From assembly GCF_022458985.1 (NCBI RefSeq), contig NC_061771.1:29686322-29750321 (forward strand): DNA of 64,000 nt, given 5' to 3'. Position numbers and translations under genes: made by a program. How positions within the stretch are numbered: position 1 is the stretch's first letter; each line of letters starts with the position of its first letter. The notes beneath the pieces are model-generated. The model was not told where the DNA came from. It searched no databases and saw only the letters and a program-made list of their open reading frames with translations. This DNA comes from Mugil cephalus. Taxonomy: Eukaryota; Chordata; Actinopteri; Mugiliformes; Mugilidae. Below, in pieces: positions 51,235 through 63,945 of the stretch.

Positions 51235-52128
51235 GTATGGTCAGACTCATCCTGTAGTTCTTTATCTCTCCATCATCAGTTTAAATGCCATAAATGACTT
51301 GAAGCTGTGAACATTTTAATGTTTCTGAAAACTACATTATACAAACCACTCCACTGTTTTCCATCAGAGTACAGTGGTTTTAGACGTGGAGTTCATCCTT
51401 TGGGTCAGCGACATCTCATCATTTCACCCTACAGCTGTCCTTATTGATTTATAGTCACAGTCTTCATGAATTGTTAAGTGACAAGAGGCATAGTTTTTAA
51501 TTAAAGACTCTGTGTTAGGAGAGACAGGTATATTTTGCAGGTAAAAATGAATCCTGTATGAATAGTCATTAGTTAGTTCCTATTTTGAGTGTAATACAGT
51601 TTGCCTTCTAACATGTGCAACCTTTTAGAAAGTGAGCCATATCATACCCAAGTACTTCATGGCATAAACCATGAAGAGACTGAGGCAACAGGAGACAATG
51701 AAATGTTACTGAAATTCAAGGGAGGCACAGCACAATAGGAGAACGAAACTGTTAAAAACATTGTGTGAGCTGTTTCTTACAACCAAATTCACCACAGTGA
51801 CACTGGATTGGAGTCTCCAGATTGTCAGCATATGTGATGTACAGAGTAGTCAAGGCATGAAATAATAAAAAAAACACAGAAACATGACACGGATAACAAA
51901 CAAGAAGACGTATTACAATTGTTTTATATCAATGTTTATGGAAAAGATACATAATAAGGATAAATAACACAAATTACCAGATAGATAGATAGATAGATAG
52001 ATAGATATGATAGATAGATTAGAATAGATAGATAAGATAAGATAATAGATAGATAGATAGATAAGATAATAGATAATAATAATACATTAGATAGTAATTG
52101 TTTTGCTGTGTTTCCAATTTTAACACAG
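51235..52128. other. Intron with GATA microsatellite
   Basis: No exon recognised. The (GATA)n array at 51979-52080 is its main feature. Confidence 0.5.
51979..52080. repeat. (GATA)n microsatellite
   Basis: Tandem GATA units with occasional ATAA and missing-base interruptions, about 25 units. Confidence 0.93.
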
Positions 52129-52212
52129 GTTCCAGTGGAAATCGCAGTAGCTGGTCATTAAAACGGTTTTTTTTTTCCTGGTCATCATTTTCCTGTCTTC
52201 TTCAGCTGTTAG
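52129..52212 (+). CDS. CD22-like: transmembrane exon
   Basis: Acceptor TTAACACAG, then SSGNRSSWSLKR and, with base gains, a hydrophobic stretch (FFFSW, FSCLLQLL), ending AG|GTAGCA. In relatives the exon encodes a SSGNRSSW hinge followed by the membrane helix and a short SAVR end. A T-run around 52171 probably shifts the frame. Confidence 0.55.
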
Positions 52213-52314
52213 GTAGCAGTTCTTTTCATTGGATCATCAATAATTCATCTCAAACTCATTTGCTTAGTGATTTCTTAGGATCCTTTCCTGTTTGTTCATT
52301 CGCTTCTCCTGCAG

Positions 52315-52372
52315 AAGAAAGAGATCCTGAAACAAACCTCAGGGTCCAGACAAAATCAAACAACAAAGCAGA
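52315..52372 (+). CDS. CD22-like: cytoplasmic exon
   Basis: Acceptor CTTCTCCTGCAG, then a frame reading RKRDPETNLRVQTKSNNKA and a donor GA|GTAAGG. Basic residues just after the membrane exon suit a stop-transfer and tail segment. Confidence 0.45.
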
Positions 52373-53612
52373 GTAAGGACAAAGAGATCCACTTTAGTCT
52401 GAAAACCAAACGAGAACATTTGTAAACATTTTGTTCCTCGCCCCCCATCATCTTATTTCATCCTGATTGGTTTGTCATTTGATGAACCTAGAGCCATGTA
52501 TTCACATCAGTCACTTAGCTCTTTTCATAAATGACAGAGGGACATTAACAGGATAAATCAACAAGTTTAATGTTATAAAGGTTGGGTGGCTGAGCAGATG
52601 TTCCATCTTTAGTCGTTCAACTTTTTATACTATACTGTTATCTGTGTGTTGCAGTTTATTGTCCATTTTTCTAACTAGTTAAAGTTCACTTACTGATGAA
52701 ATATTTGCCCTTCATCAAGTGTGGGTCAGAAAATGAAACCCTGCAGCTACAACACAGATAATATCATCAGAGCAGCAGATGAGTTTGCTACGCACCGAAT
52801 TTTGTCCAAGAAACCAAGAAGAATCCTCTCTACTCCAACATCCACGCTAGCTCAATACAACAAACAGAAGAAGAAGACTGCGGTGGGGGGGGGTGGGGAG
52901 AGCAGGGAGATGATGTAAGTGTACACAGCTAATCCAGTTTACTGCGTCAGGGTGATGTCTTTTATTTTACCTTTTTAGTGAACTCCCTCAAAGTCTGCAT
53001 TACATGTATGATGTGTAACTTGACTGTGGAATGGAGGTAACCAATTATCATCACCAGGGGGCAGGTGGTAGAGGCCCAACATTCCCCTACAAAGCTGGCC
53101 TCAGCCTCACAAAATGGCCAACCCAACTACACTTCCCAGCAGGCCTTCACTTCCCTCCAGGTGTAGCTGCTCAGAGGTCCCTAAATTTAAGAGAGAGCTG
53201 GAAGAAAATAGAGGATCTCGAGGACAGAAGAGGTCTTTTATTGGTGTGGGTGGAGCTGGAGGAGAACGGAAAGGCGAGGAGACTGCAAACAGGGGAGTGA
53301 GTTAAAAGAGGAAGCATTTTTGGAGGAATATTATGTTGAGGTGGAAGACTTAGAGGACCCCGAACATCCTGTGGGACGCTTCAGTTGAGTTAGTCGTGAC
53401 TCCTTGCCTTCGGAACAAAAAAGTTTGTCCCCTTTTGGACCTTGTTTTGCTGTGTTTTTTCAGTTTTTTGTACTGCCTCCACTCGTCCCGCTCAGAGTAC
53501 CATCTCATGCTGTCACATCATGTTAAATCTGATTTCTTATCAAACTGCCTTATTATTGTGGTTTTACTGCTGTAAGTATTTTAAAGTGTGATGTTTAACA
53601 CTCACATTTCAG
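52373..53612. other. Intron with an unidentified interspersed repeat
   Basis: The 53030-53560 part (ACTACACTTCCCAGCAGG, then a GCCTTCGG...TTTTTGGACCTTGTTTTG tail) has the look of a fish interspersed repeat and holds an 89-codon frame, but I cannot place it in a family. Confidence 0.35.
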
Positions 53613-53711
53613 AATAGGACAGAAGCTGAGGAGGATGAGTCCTGTGCTGTACAGCACAGAGAAGAGCAAACGCAGAAAAGGAACACAACACAAACCTGTG
53701 ACTCCATCTGA
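53613..53711 (+). CDS. CD22-like: probable last exon
   Basis: After CACATTTCAG a clean 33-codon frame reads NRTEAEEDESCAVQHREEQT then QKRNTTQTCDSI and TGA. Acidic and Gln-rich tails of this kind, where relatives keep Tyr-based signalling motifs, end CD22-like proteins. No ITIM-like Tyr motif is visible here. It may be the tail of a short or truncated paralogue. Confidence 0.45.
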   Translation, partial: NRTEAEEDESCAVQHREEQTQKRNTTQTCDSI

Positions 53712-54799
53712 AAGTTCCATGAAGTTTGTCAAAAAATTGACAATGTCTACTTATATTGTAGATGATGATTTATCAATGAGTTCATCAAAACAACTCTGTC
53801 TCTGTGAAAATGAATCACTGATATGTAAATCATCGTCAGGCGCAAAGAACATTTCGTTAACAAAGAATACACCAACACCCTGGAGAGAAGGGTGATAAGA
53901 CCTGGTCATTCCCTTCAAGTTGTTCTCAGTCATTTTTCTCTTTTCTCTTCGTCTTTTTTGTCTCTGATACTTTTTTAGTTTTAATGTCAAAGTTTTTTAG
54001 TTTCCACCTGTCCGGTGTGTTTAAGTTTTATATTCAATTCTTGCTCACATTTTAAAAAAGCACCACGCAAGCGGAATTTTATTTGAACCGTCAAGACAAA
54101 TCAACACAATGAAAATTTAGTATACTTCTTTTTTCTATTTCATCCTCAACAACCACTTTCTACCACATCAGACTCATGCCTCATGGCAACGTCAGGAGGG
54201 CCACGCTTGTCTGCGTAACACTGAGTGTGACCAACACTGGTGGTCCGGACCTGGATGACTGTTGCCATCAAACTGCTCTCCAACACCACTCGGTACCGCT
54301 GGTTTCCCCGATGGTACCACTGTGGAACGGACGAGCTCAACACACAGCGTTTGGTTCTCCCGATTCCAGTTATTCGGAAGCACAACCAAGGAGTCCCATA
54401 AGTAGACTATCACCTTCATATTAGAGCAGTTTGATACATGTGATAAGATTAAACATAACCTTAAAACAAATCTAAGTCTTTAATTTTGATTCATTCCAAG
54501 TGTACTTTAAACATTTTGAAGTTGGTGCCCCCTTTTTGGACTGAGTGCAGTTATTACACTTAAATGTTTTAATAATTTGATTCTATAACATTAAAAAAAA
54601 AAAGATTCATGAAAGAAAAGAAAAGGGAAGAATAAAGAGTGATCAAAGAGGTACGACTGAAGGACACTGACACTTGAATGTTGGGAGAGAGATTTCAATA
54701 TTTGGTTAGTGTGTGAGATACCAACGCGTCCACATCGCGTGAGGTTAAGTGGGCTTTTGTCCTCTCTGAGTTTTGTCTCATCACTTCTGTATTTATTTT
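53712..54799. other. Intergenic, nothing recognised
   Basis: AT-rich flank. Short open frames lack known motifs. Confidence 0.4.
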
Positions 54800-55290
54800 G
54801 AATATAACTCTCCTCTCGTTTCAGGTCCAATCACACTTCCTCTTGTGTCACCAGTCTGATTGTCTTCCCTGATTCCCGATTTCTTCCACCTGTCTCCCCA
54901 TTACCTCCATGTGTTCAACAATAGTCTGCGTCTCCTTTGTCTTGTGCCAGAGCGTTTGTCCTTTGTTGTAGTGTCTCACCAACACGCCTTGACCATGATT
55001 GTTATTTGGATTTTGTTCTGTTTCCTCTGAAGAGAGTTTTTCGTTCGTAAGTTTTTACCATACTGATTTTCCTTTGTTTATGACTTTGGTCTTTTGTGTT
55101 TTCCTCCTTTAGTGGAGCGATTTTTAGTTTTGTCTTTTCTTGAAAGAAGTGTTTCAGAGGCCGTTTTTTCAGAGCCTACTTTGTTTTCGTTGTCTTGGAT
55201 TTTTGAACCTAAGCTTTCTTAATAAAGACTGTTAGGAGAAACTAAACCCTTGCATCTCATCCTGAGGAGTCCTTGTCCTGGGTCGTGACA
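54800..55290 (+). mobile_element. Possible solo LTR fossil
   Basis: T-rich, pyrimidine-biased sequence with an AATAAA-type signal near 55220, ending GGGTCGTGACA. It resembles, from memory, the long terminal repeats of Ty3/gypsy-group fossils in fish. Only this one repeat is seen, with no internal coding part. The start is uncertain, and the age cannot be judged without a partner. Confidence 0.25.
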
Positions 55291-56539
55291 CACAGGTTTA
55301 TGACCTCAGAACACGTTGATGAACATCATCCATTGTTCCTGATCTGAGTGTAGCCTGGTACAAAAACCCAAGAGGGGAAAAGTCTTAAATTTACAATGAA
55401 AACACAATGTACATCAGTTTGCACATATTAAAGTTAGTGTTTACCCAAACTTCTTTGTGTTTAGATATACTCAATTTTTGTATACATCTGAATAATTTTT
55501 TTTTCATAGATTTATATCTGTTTTCCCTCATTTCATGTTCATGAATCAACCATGTTAAACTGACATGACTTCTGTATATATAGTATGTTCAGTTACTCTA
55601 TGCAAATCAACGTGACTTGTTTTTTTTTATTTTATTTTAGTGTATTCAGTTAGCATCTTTTAAACCAATCTTTTTTATATAAAGTAAATTGTTCAAGTGA
55701 GTCTCACACGGTTAAGGTATAAAACTTCTGCATACTTGTGTGTCCATCCTACATAAGATTAAACCATTTCTGTACATGAATCTACTAAAATAAATGAATG
55801 CGGCCAAACCAACGAAACGAAGTGAAACACGACTGAGAAGACAGAGAAGGGCAAAAAAGAAACACAAAATGAGAAAAAAAACGAAAAGAACCCGTCACCC
55901 CTCTTCGCACAAAATTACTAAACTCGTATTTTTCTAAAATAAATTAGGCCAATGAAGAACAACATTGTTTTATCACAACTAGAGGATGGGTGAATGAAGC
56001 TCATGAAGTTCTGGGGCTTCTTCCTGATTCTACCCCAAAAAAGATTTGGAAGCTTCCATTGACATCTAATGGCCAGCAGCGTTTATTAGCAGCCACCAAC
56101 TTCCAAACCATCCACACATCAGACAAGTCACCTCTTAATCAGCTGTGTCAACAGTTTGAAATGTATCTTATTACTTGAAACTTGATTTAAATTGAATTAT
56201 TTTTGCTGTGAAGGAGATGACAAGTTTTTCAGACAACATTTTTATTGGAGAACATGAATGGAAGTTTCACTGGAACAACTTCAATGTAGGATGATAATAA
56301 GGACATGCTCTGGATTGGATGAATACATTTCCTGGTTGAGACATTAGAGAAAGTGGTTTTTAATGTAAGACATGGTGTGTAAAAAGATTCAATTAAACAT
56401 GTATAGAATACTTTTATCTTTAGGATGATTCTGAAGGACTTCCTTATGGCAGTGTGGAAATAAAGTGAATATGTGCATGAGAGAATTGTGCTTGTGGGAT
56501 AGGAGATGTTTGTGGTTGTGCAGCACTTATTATTTAAAT

Positions 56540-57290
56540 AAATACAACACGTGGAACCTTGAAGAAGATGAGCTACAGCAGCAGAAGACCACACCAGGGG
56601 CCACTCCTGTCAGTTAAGAACAGGAAACTGAGACTATAGTTCACACAGATTCACCAACACTGGACAATAGAAGATGGAAAATGTTGATTGATCTGACGAG
56701 ACTGGTAAATCAGCTGTGACATTCAGATGGCAGGTCAAATTTAAACACCAGATGCTAGGCATCGGATCCATCTACCATTGTATCAACGGTTTCAGGCTGG
56801 TGTGGTTGGTGGTGTGAATGATTGGGGGGATATTTTCTCCTTATTACAAACAGAGCATGGTTAAATGCACAGCCTACCTGATATTGTTGCTGACCATGTC
56901 CATCCTTTATGACCTACAGTGAGACCGATCTAGACGGCTACTTCCAGCAGAATAATGGCCACTATGTCACAAAGCTCAATCAACGACAAACTGGTTTCTG
57001 GAACAATGACAATGAGTTCACGTACTCCAATGGCCTCCACAGTCACCAGAATCTCCAATCCAATAGACCATCCACCTTTGGGAATGGTGATGGAACGGGA
57101 GAATTCCCCCCCCCCCCTCATCATAGATGTGCAGATGACAAACTGCAGCAACTGTGTGATACTATCATGTCAATATGGACCAAAACCTCTGAGGAATGTT
57201 TCCAACACCCTTGTTAAAGTATGACACCAATACATTAAGGCAGATCTGAAGGTAAAAGGGTCCAACCTTTTACCTAGCAAAGTGGCTAGT
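56540..57290 (+). mobile_element. Tc1 transposase fossil in copy D
   Basis: Fuller version of the fossil at 38200-38740. It includes the segment with LEEDELQQQKTTPGATP-like and IHQHWTIED-like wording lost from copy C, then VQAG, SINDKLVSGTM, LQQLCD and SIWTKTSEECFQH. Heavily frame-broken. Confidence 0.7.
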
Positions 57291-58192
57291 GATGTGTATT
57301 CCTACTGTGGTGTCCTCAGTGGAACCTTGTAAGGCTTAATCATCCAGCCAATCAGAGTGTACAGCTCACAAAAAGACACCAAAATGAATGAAACTGCCGT
57401 CCCTACATCTATATCACAGTCCTAAGACACAGAAAAGGTGAGTCAAAGCAAATCAGTTGGTTAGAATCATTTTTTCCTCAATCAAATACATTACAACACT
57501 GTCCAAAGCAAAGTGTTTCCTTTTCCAAAAATGCATTCTTACTTTGAGTCATGTGCCAGAATGCTTTGTAGTTGCAACTGTCCAAAATTGTTCTCCTCTC
57601 TTTCAAAAAAGCTTCAGAAGTCTGTCACTATCTTGCTGTGTGGATTGCATGGTTAACACGGTGGTAATGCCTCTTAAAGTTCGCACTAATCTGGAAAATG
57701 AGAATTATCACAGACACAGACACGAAAAGTTATTTTAAAAAGTGTTCATTGAAAGGTTTTAATACTGATTACCACACCACTAGTAAGATTTGCAGAGCTA
57801 GAAAACGTAGATCCAGTAAAATTGGACAATAGTGTATTCTTCGACATTTTATCACACTGTGCAAAAGAGCGTTAGTATATAATTCAAGAAATCGATAGCA
57901 ACATTGTTCATATACACGGATTATTTGAAGTCTGAGTAAACATAATTTTAATAACTCTCACCATTATACTACAGAGCCCTTTGAACAAGTACTCCATGGA
58001 ACGGGTCACTGGACCTCTGACCTAGAGTGCAACACCAAGATACCTATTAAAAATAAAATAAATGCATAATATATATATATATCTTTTAAAATGACTTTAT
58101 CATATTCCTGCTACAGGTTAACTTTGACCCTGCTCCCCGTCACGTCTCTCTGTCTGAGCTGCAGAGACAGTGAGGATGAACTGACTATTGGC

Positions 58193-58290
58193 TCTAGTGA
58201 TGGAGGAATTCCAGCTCTTATCTAGAGAGCTGGTTCTTTTGGTTCTGACACACTGAAAAAGCCGTCTCATTTGCAGCTCCCAACTCGGCT
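58193..58290. mobile_element. hAT terminal fragment in copy D
   Basis: Counterpart of 39597-39700, with the same GAATTCCAGCTC start and GAGCTGG/AAAGCCG blocks. Confidence 0.5.
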
Positions 58291-58432
58291 CCTCAATTTT
58301 TTGTTGCTTAAATAATTCATCAGCCAGATTATGTTGTAAAGGGAATCACTAAAGTAATTAACATTACATCAACTGTTTGTTATTAAAATGAATTATAATG
58401 AAAATAACTGTCATCTGGAGGGTCATCTGAAC

Positions 58433-58505
58433 TCGGATAATCGGACTACAAACCGTGACTCTTCTTGGTTAAGACATCGTGCTAACCACTACACCTACCA
58501 GAGTC
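58433..58505 (-). repeat. tRNA-like sequence in copy D
   Basis: Counterpart of 39832-39906. The minus strand has GGTGTAGTGGTTAGCAC and a B-box-like GGTTTGTAGTCC with one extra base. Confidence 0.5.
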
Positions 58506-58772
58506 TCAGATTTGAAGCATCAATTTAACTCACTTGTACGATCCAGCAGATGTGTTGAGGACTTTACTTCCGGTTCTTTCAGTCTTTTCCTTACCCTTTC
58601 TAATGCATGTTTCTGGTCTCTGACTCCTCCGTCTCGTCGTTCACCTTCAACGCTCCTGACAGTCATGTCGTCATCTCTCTCTTTCGTTACCTGTGACCTG
58701 TGCCAATAAAGTCAGATTTTGTGAGAGGCGAGTGATTTCTTTATTTATTCCGTATCTCCTGTTGTGATCGTA

Positions 58773-59699
58773 GCAAGAGCGGACATTGGCAGTGCATTTT
58801 GACCAATGCTGCTAACGACATACACTGAAAATCTAAAGAACTGATCAACTACAGATCCCCAGAGAGCAACAAATAGCAATGAGGTCAGGAGCAGACAGGT
58901 ACTCTCACACACATACTCACAAAGTGGTGTTTCTCCTCCTTTAGATGTACCTTGAGCCTCTGTAAATAACCCACTTAGCACAGTACTATCATTGTTTTAA
59001 TTAAGCTCAACCCTCAGATTTGTAATTCCCAACATCACAGAAGGAGGTGTCTTTTCTGTAGTTTAGTTTCACCGTCACTCAATCTAATATTCTATTCACA
59101 TTATACACGGTGAGAATGCAAACTTCTTAATCTGTTACTTTTTCTGGACCATGACTCCGTCTGCCCTCACAGATGCTGACATGTCAGGACATCTCAGCTG
59201 GCTCCTGATTGGACATGGATACTTCTGTAAGGCTGTTCACTGAAGGGGTTAAAGGTTCAGCAAGTCCTACGTAGTGTAGCAGACCAATACATCTCACCAG
59301 CACAATTTCAAATCTGCATTCCTGAGATTAATCATTGGATGAGCTTCCCTGTAGGTAACCAATCCAGGAAACGGTTGACCTTCCGGTCACAACAACACAC
59401 CAGGTGAGGAGCTTCACAAGTGACTCGAACGGCTCAAATTTATTTAATTTTATCATTTTTCATGTGTACACCTACACACAAACCAACACTAAAAACCTAA
59501 AAGTCCCTTCCCTCTCCCACCTCAGCTGGGAAGTGACCCCTTTAGAGTATTTTGAACTCATACTATCTGACTTTTTTAAAGTATTTTTATTCTGCTTTAG
59601 GAGGTGAGCTTTGAGGAAGTAGCAGAGTAAACGGAAAACCGGCTGCTTGAGAAGTTTCACAACACGTTCAGGCTGTCATCACCGTCATCTGATGACTAA
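58773..59699 (+). pseudogene. TPR gene exons, copy D, broken
   Basis: The exons at 58773-58898, about 59152-59264 and 59601-59699 match those of copy C. Here each carries indels: the second exon lost its AG acceptor (CCATGACTC against CCAGGACTC), the CKGCALMGLK codons are shifted, and GFEEEQ is split by extra bases. The stop TAA at 59697-59699 is kept. Either a decayed duplicate or a poor consensus of a good one. Confidence 0.55.
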
Positions 59700-60419
59700 A
59701 GAACTAAATGCATTAATCACTTCTGTCCCACAGTGTGGCGCTGTACAAACTGCAGAAACACGTCGCTTAGAATAATACCTCTACACAACTCATTCATACA
59801 GGCATTATTAAACACATGACCATACATATATAAATAATTAAAACATGAAATTAACAAATAGAAAATGTCGTAAAAGAACAAAAAGCTGGAGTCTCACTTT
59901 ACACACTTTGTAGCATGTCCATACAGCTTTCCCCCCAAACACTGTCCTACACACAGAACGCATGATAGTAGAACAGCACTACACAGGCAGAGCCCACACA
60001 CAGCAGACCCATAGTCATAAACAGCAAGTGCTGCAAAAACTACATCTTCACTGGTAGTAATTATTGGTATTATTGTTTATTTTGTGCAGTCAGTCTAGGA
60101 GAGCATTCAGGGCTCAGATATCAGTCAGTTTATCTGTTCAGATACAAAAATACATATCCAGTCTCTAAATATTTAATATTAATATATAAATTAAGTGCAG
60201 TTTATTATAGTTGCCCAGTTTGTTATACTGCATGTTTCTTCTATTATTAACTTTTACTTTTCCTCATTCTCCTTTTTTCCGTCCCTTAGATTTATAACAA
60301 AATGTTGGTTTATCGGGATCGGTGTGGCTAATGACTTGCTACAAAATATGAATGTTTTTCCGTAACATAATCTTTTAAAGTCTATTGCTCAGGCATGCTT
60401 CAACACTAAAAACATTTTT

Positions 60420-60435
60420 AAAAAAAAAAAAAAAA

Positions 60436-60473
<38 letters not shown>
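60420..60473. repeat. A16-G38 homopolymer block
   Basis: Sixteen A followed by 38 G, then GAAGTAAAG and an A-run and C-run. Copy C has no such block between the same flanks (near 41755-41765), so it is an insertion or artefact in D. Confidence 0.9.
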
Positions 60474-60474
<1 letters not shown>

Positions 60475-60499
60475 AGTAAAGAAAAAAAAACCCCCCTCT

Positions 60500-61300
60500 C
60501 ATGTAAACTTTGAACTGTAGACACACAGCCTTGTGTATTGATGTGTTACAATCCACGTTTTGATAGTTTTTGATCCATCACTGTTCAATGACCATGATCC
60601 TTTTTGGAGAGATTTTCAGTTATAATGGGTGTGTATTTGCACAATCCAAGCCAGAGTGGACGACCATCACTTAAGAGTGAAGACAGCTGTCTGAAATTGC
60701 TTGAAACCTTTCTCTTTCCCACACTTGTCCACGATCACAATCATACTCTAGACAACGGATTTTTTCCACAGTTGTAGACAAACTTGTTGTTCTCTCACAA
60801 TGTGCCGGCAAAGCATGAGAACGTACAGAATTGTAAACTGTGAGTCTCTGATCCGCCGGCGTCCAAGTCCCTGTCTGTTCTCCATCGACTGTAATTGCAA
60901 AGATTTCCTAAACTCCAAATAATTCAAAACCCAAAATATTTACTCCAAAAGACAAGAAACATATCAACGTCTTCAGGAAGGTCTTTATGACGCCCACGGT
61001 CTGTGTTTTTCTAAATAGGAGCTGACGTTTTGTCACAGTGAGCCCAAATGTGCGACCAGCACAGATGGAGATAAATCCACCTCTTCTCTTGTCCCGGCCC
61101 AGTGCGCTTCTGTCGTCATTGAAAACCATGTTGGGTTGGCCACAGCAACCCTGACCCACAGGCCTGGGGCCACGAGCTGAGACCAATTTCATTAATCAGG
61201 GACTCCTCTTGTTTGTCTCATCTGCTGTTAATACAGCTGGATCCCTGTGTCCCACACATTTATGTTACAAACAACACACACCAGCACACACTACACAGGT
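60500..61300 (+). repeat. Dispersed repeat, copy in D
   Basis: Counterpart of 41720-42480. It keeps about 55 bases near 60560-60615 (TTTTTGATCCATCACTGTTC, and on to the GAGAGATTTTCAG segment) that copy C lacks but the inverted copy at 20540-20570 partly retains, so copy C has a deletion. Confidence 0.6.
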
Positions 61301-61399
61301 AACTTTGTGTTATTAACAGTTACACACACCATCCAGCGTTTATAACAGCACACCCCCACAAGCACACACATGCACACTTAAGCGCGCTTACTTTGTCAC

Positions 61400-61690
61400 A
61401 CACAGGCTAATATTGTGCTAACCAATAAGCCCCCCCATAAATATGTGGGTTAACTGTGCTAAATGAAGCTAAACTGTAATAAATGTAGCTAAACCAATGC
61501 TACATGTGCTATCTCAGCTTAAAGTGGGTAAGCTGTTCTAAATGGTTGGTAAACTCTGCTAACTGCAGGCAAACAGTGCTAAATGTAGGCTATGTCTGCA
61601 AGTGTAGGCTAACTGTGCTAAATGTGAGTTTAACAGTGCTAAATGTAAGGCTGACGCTGCTAACTGGAGGCTAACAGTGCTTCAATGAAG
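61400..61690. repeat. GCTAA-type minisatellite in copy D
   Basis: Same array as 42600-42855 with irregular unit lengths. Confidence 0.8.
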
Positions 61691-63945
61691 GCTATGAAAA
61701 TTCTGGTCTTTCAGTATAATCCAACATCTGCAGATGGACTCTCAGCACAGACAAGCATCAAGCAATGAAAGTGATAAAATGAGCGACAGGTTCAGAGAGA
61801 ATAGTTTTACTTCAATACCCCCTATCATAGATAGAGCTCCACAGGACCCTTCATAGAATAACATGGCCTACGAAACCTGTGACAAGACCCATTAGATTCA
61901 AAGCCAAAAAACAACAAGAGTATATTATAATCGTCATTACAACAACTCAACTTATAGTCATGCAGTGTTTCAACAAGTTACAGATACACGACAGTTAAAA
62001 CAATATATATACGGAGCTGATGTTGATGGTTGTAAGATACTGTACGATACATCATTTCTCATTACAGGATGTACATAAAGACACACATGGTTGTATGTAT
62101 CACCCCAAAACCTCCATGTTAGTTTTGTTTGTTTCAGAAAGATGAACATCGAAGGATTAATACATGTGATCACCTTCACCTGACTACACATCAGTACTAC
62201 TTCATCTTCCCTGTAACATTAGAGCTTTGTGTTTCCACGGTGACACGTTGGTGAGATTGTAAAGCATCATAATTCTTCATGAACTCTCTAAACCTTCGTC
62301 AACTCCAAGAATGTCAACATGGCGCCCGAGAGCTCTTGGAGAACCTGCAGTGAGTGATCGCTCACTGTCCATCAGCCGTCATATTGTTTGTGTCTCCATG
62401 ATATGATGTACATGTAACGGGCGTGCATTGCTTTAAAACCAGTTGGAATGCGCCTCCATTAACCCATATTTTGTGAGAAGAAGAAAGACTCTTGACCACA
62501 ATCAGCTGCTGGTTGCACTTAATGAAGGCGGGATAGAAAATTTTATCTGTACAAATCAACAGAAAAAACACACAAGGCGAGAAGACCTACAGGTAAAACC
62601 CATGTAGACTCTCATGAGAAAATGTCTACATCAACTTGCAAAAAAGTCAGTTTACAAAGGTTCAAATCATTCATTGGACACATTAACAGCATGTTCGCAG
62701 CCTAAAACCCAACATTTATACATTGCATGAAATAAAGTTTGCATTGTCCAAAACGAATATCCGTTAAAAATGACGAGCAAAATAATACATTACTTCCTCT
62801 CAGCATGGTCTGGCGCCAACTGAAAGACAGCAGCGTAATGACGAACACAAGGCTGCGACTTTCTTAAAGAGACAGTACAAAGGTAATAATTTAACGCTGG
62901 ACTGAATACAACTCCAGGCATACCATACATATAAGCAATAAATACACACATAAAACATATAAATAAAAAAAAAACAATACTCATCAAGAATTTGTGACAT
63001 TTCAAACGTAAAAGTAAAGATATCATTTCAACCTGGTTACATAAAGTTGGAGACAGGTGTTTGTGTCCTCCTGATTCAGGTGTGGACTGGGAAGCAGACA
63101 GGCTGGTAATGTGAGGTACCACAAAGGTTGGATCCAGTGGACCCTGCCCTCGACACAAATGACCAACAACAACCTCGACTCCAACACTGGAAGGACTCAG
63201 TCTGGTTCAGCTGCCTCAGAGTATCTTCATTAATATGTGTCAGATAGCACGTGGATTAATGTTGTTGATCAAAATGATATATCTATGCAAAAATAACAGC
63301 TTTTTAGAATGAATTATGATCACTGGTGTTCCCTCCAAGGTACCTACACAGAAGTGTTCATGCACTTAGTTTTGTATTTACTGAGTTGGAGACGTTTGAT
63401 AGTCCTTCAAGCTGTGGACGGTGGATCCTTCAGAATCATTTTGTGAACTTTGAGCCATGTGTACAATCAACTTATCAGTCACTCCCATTGGTTCGTCAAA
63501 GATGAGATTAGTTCCAACTTGGTTACAGCCCACTTCTCTTCCTCAAAGTTTTCCTTCCTCCTGTCTCATCAAACCTCTGAGAAATTTTCATGGGCCCTGG
63601 TCAACAATTTGATGAAGTCTGTTATTTTGAAGACAAACTTTGAACTAGAAGAACAAATTTCAACAGCAACCACTTCTGATTTTCTTATAAATGCATCATT
63701 ATAGGAGCAATGACAGGAACTTATAAAAATAACACCTTTTCCTCTGAATATATTTTTATAGACAGACTTTAGAATGTATCTACCAGTAACTGCTGATGTT
63801 GCAACATCTTGCAGTGTATCAGGAAAACTTAGAAAAAGAAAGGTTTAAACAAATATGTCTCAGAGTTAACACTCAAGTCCATAATGAATCCAAGTTCTAT
63901 AAGTCACATTTAGGAGTTTATTGATGAAAACCAAAAATAAGAGTA
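61691..63945. other. Right part of copy D, candidate exons in degraded form
   Basis: Holds the empty Tc1 site (62182-62190) and the counterparts of the two unidentified candidate exons of copy C (about 62240-62350 and 63075-63240). No intact frame. Confidence 0.4.

Larger units (their letters stand above)
55335..63945. repeat. Segmental duplication, copy D
   Basis: Collinear with copy C (35714-46763) but without the two Tc1 insertions of C, with the Tc1 fossil longer by about 185 bp, and with about 95 bp of A/G-rich sequence near 55815-55910 that C lacks. One-base insertions and deletions relative to C occur every few tens of bases, far more than substitutions. The duplication may continue past the window end. 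Confidence 0.88.

Noticed and set aside
53031-53300. 89-codon frame as a possible gene
   Set aside because: The sequence has the look of an interspersed fish repeat and the frame has no known motif.
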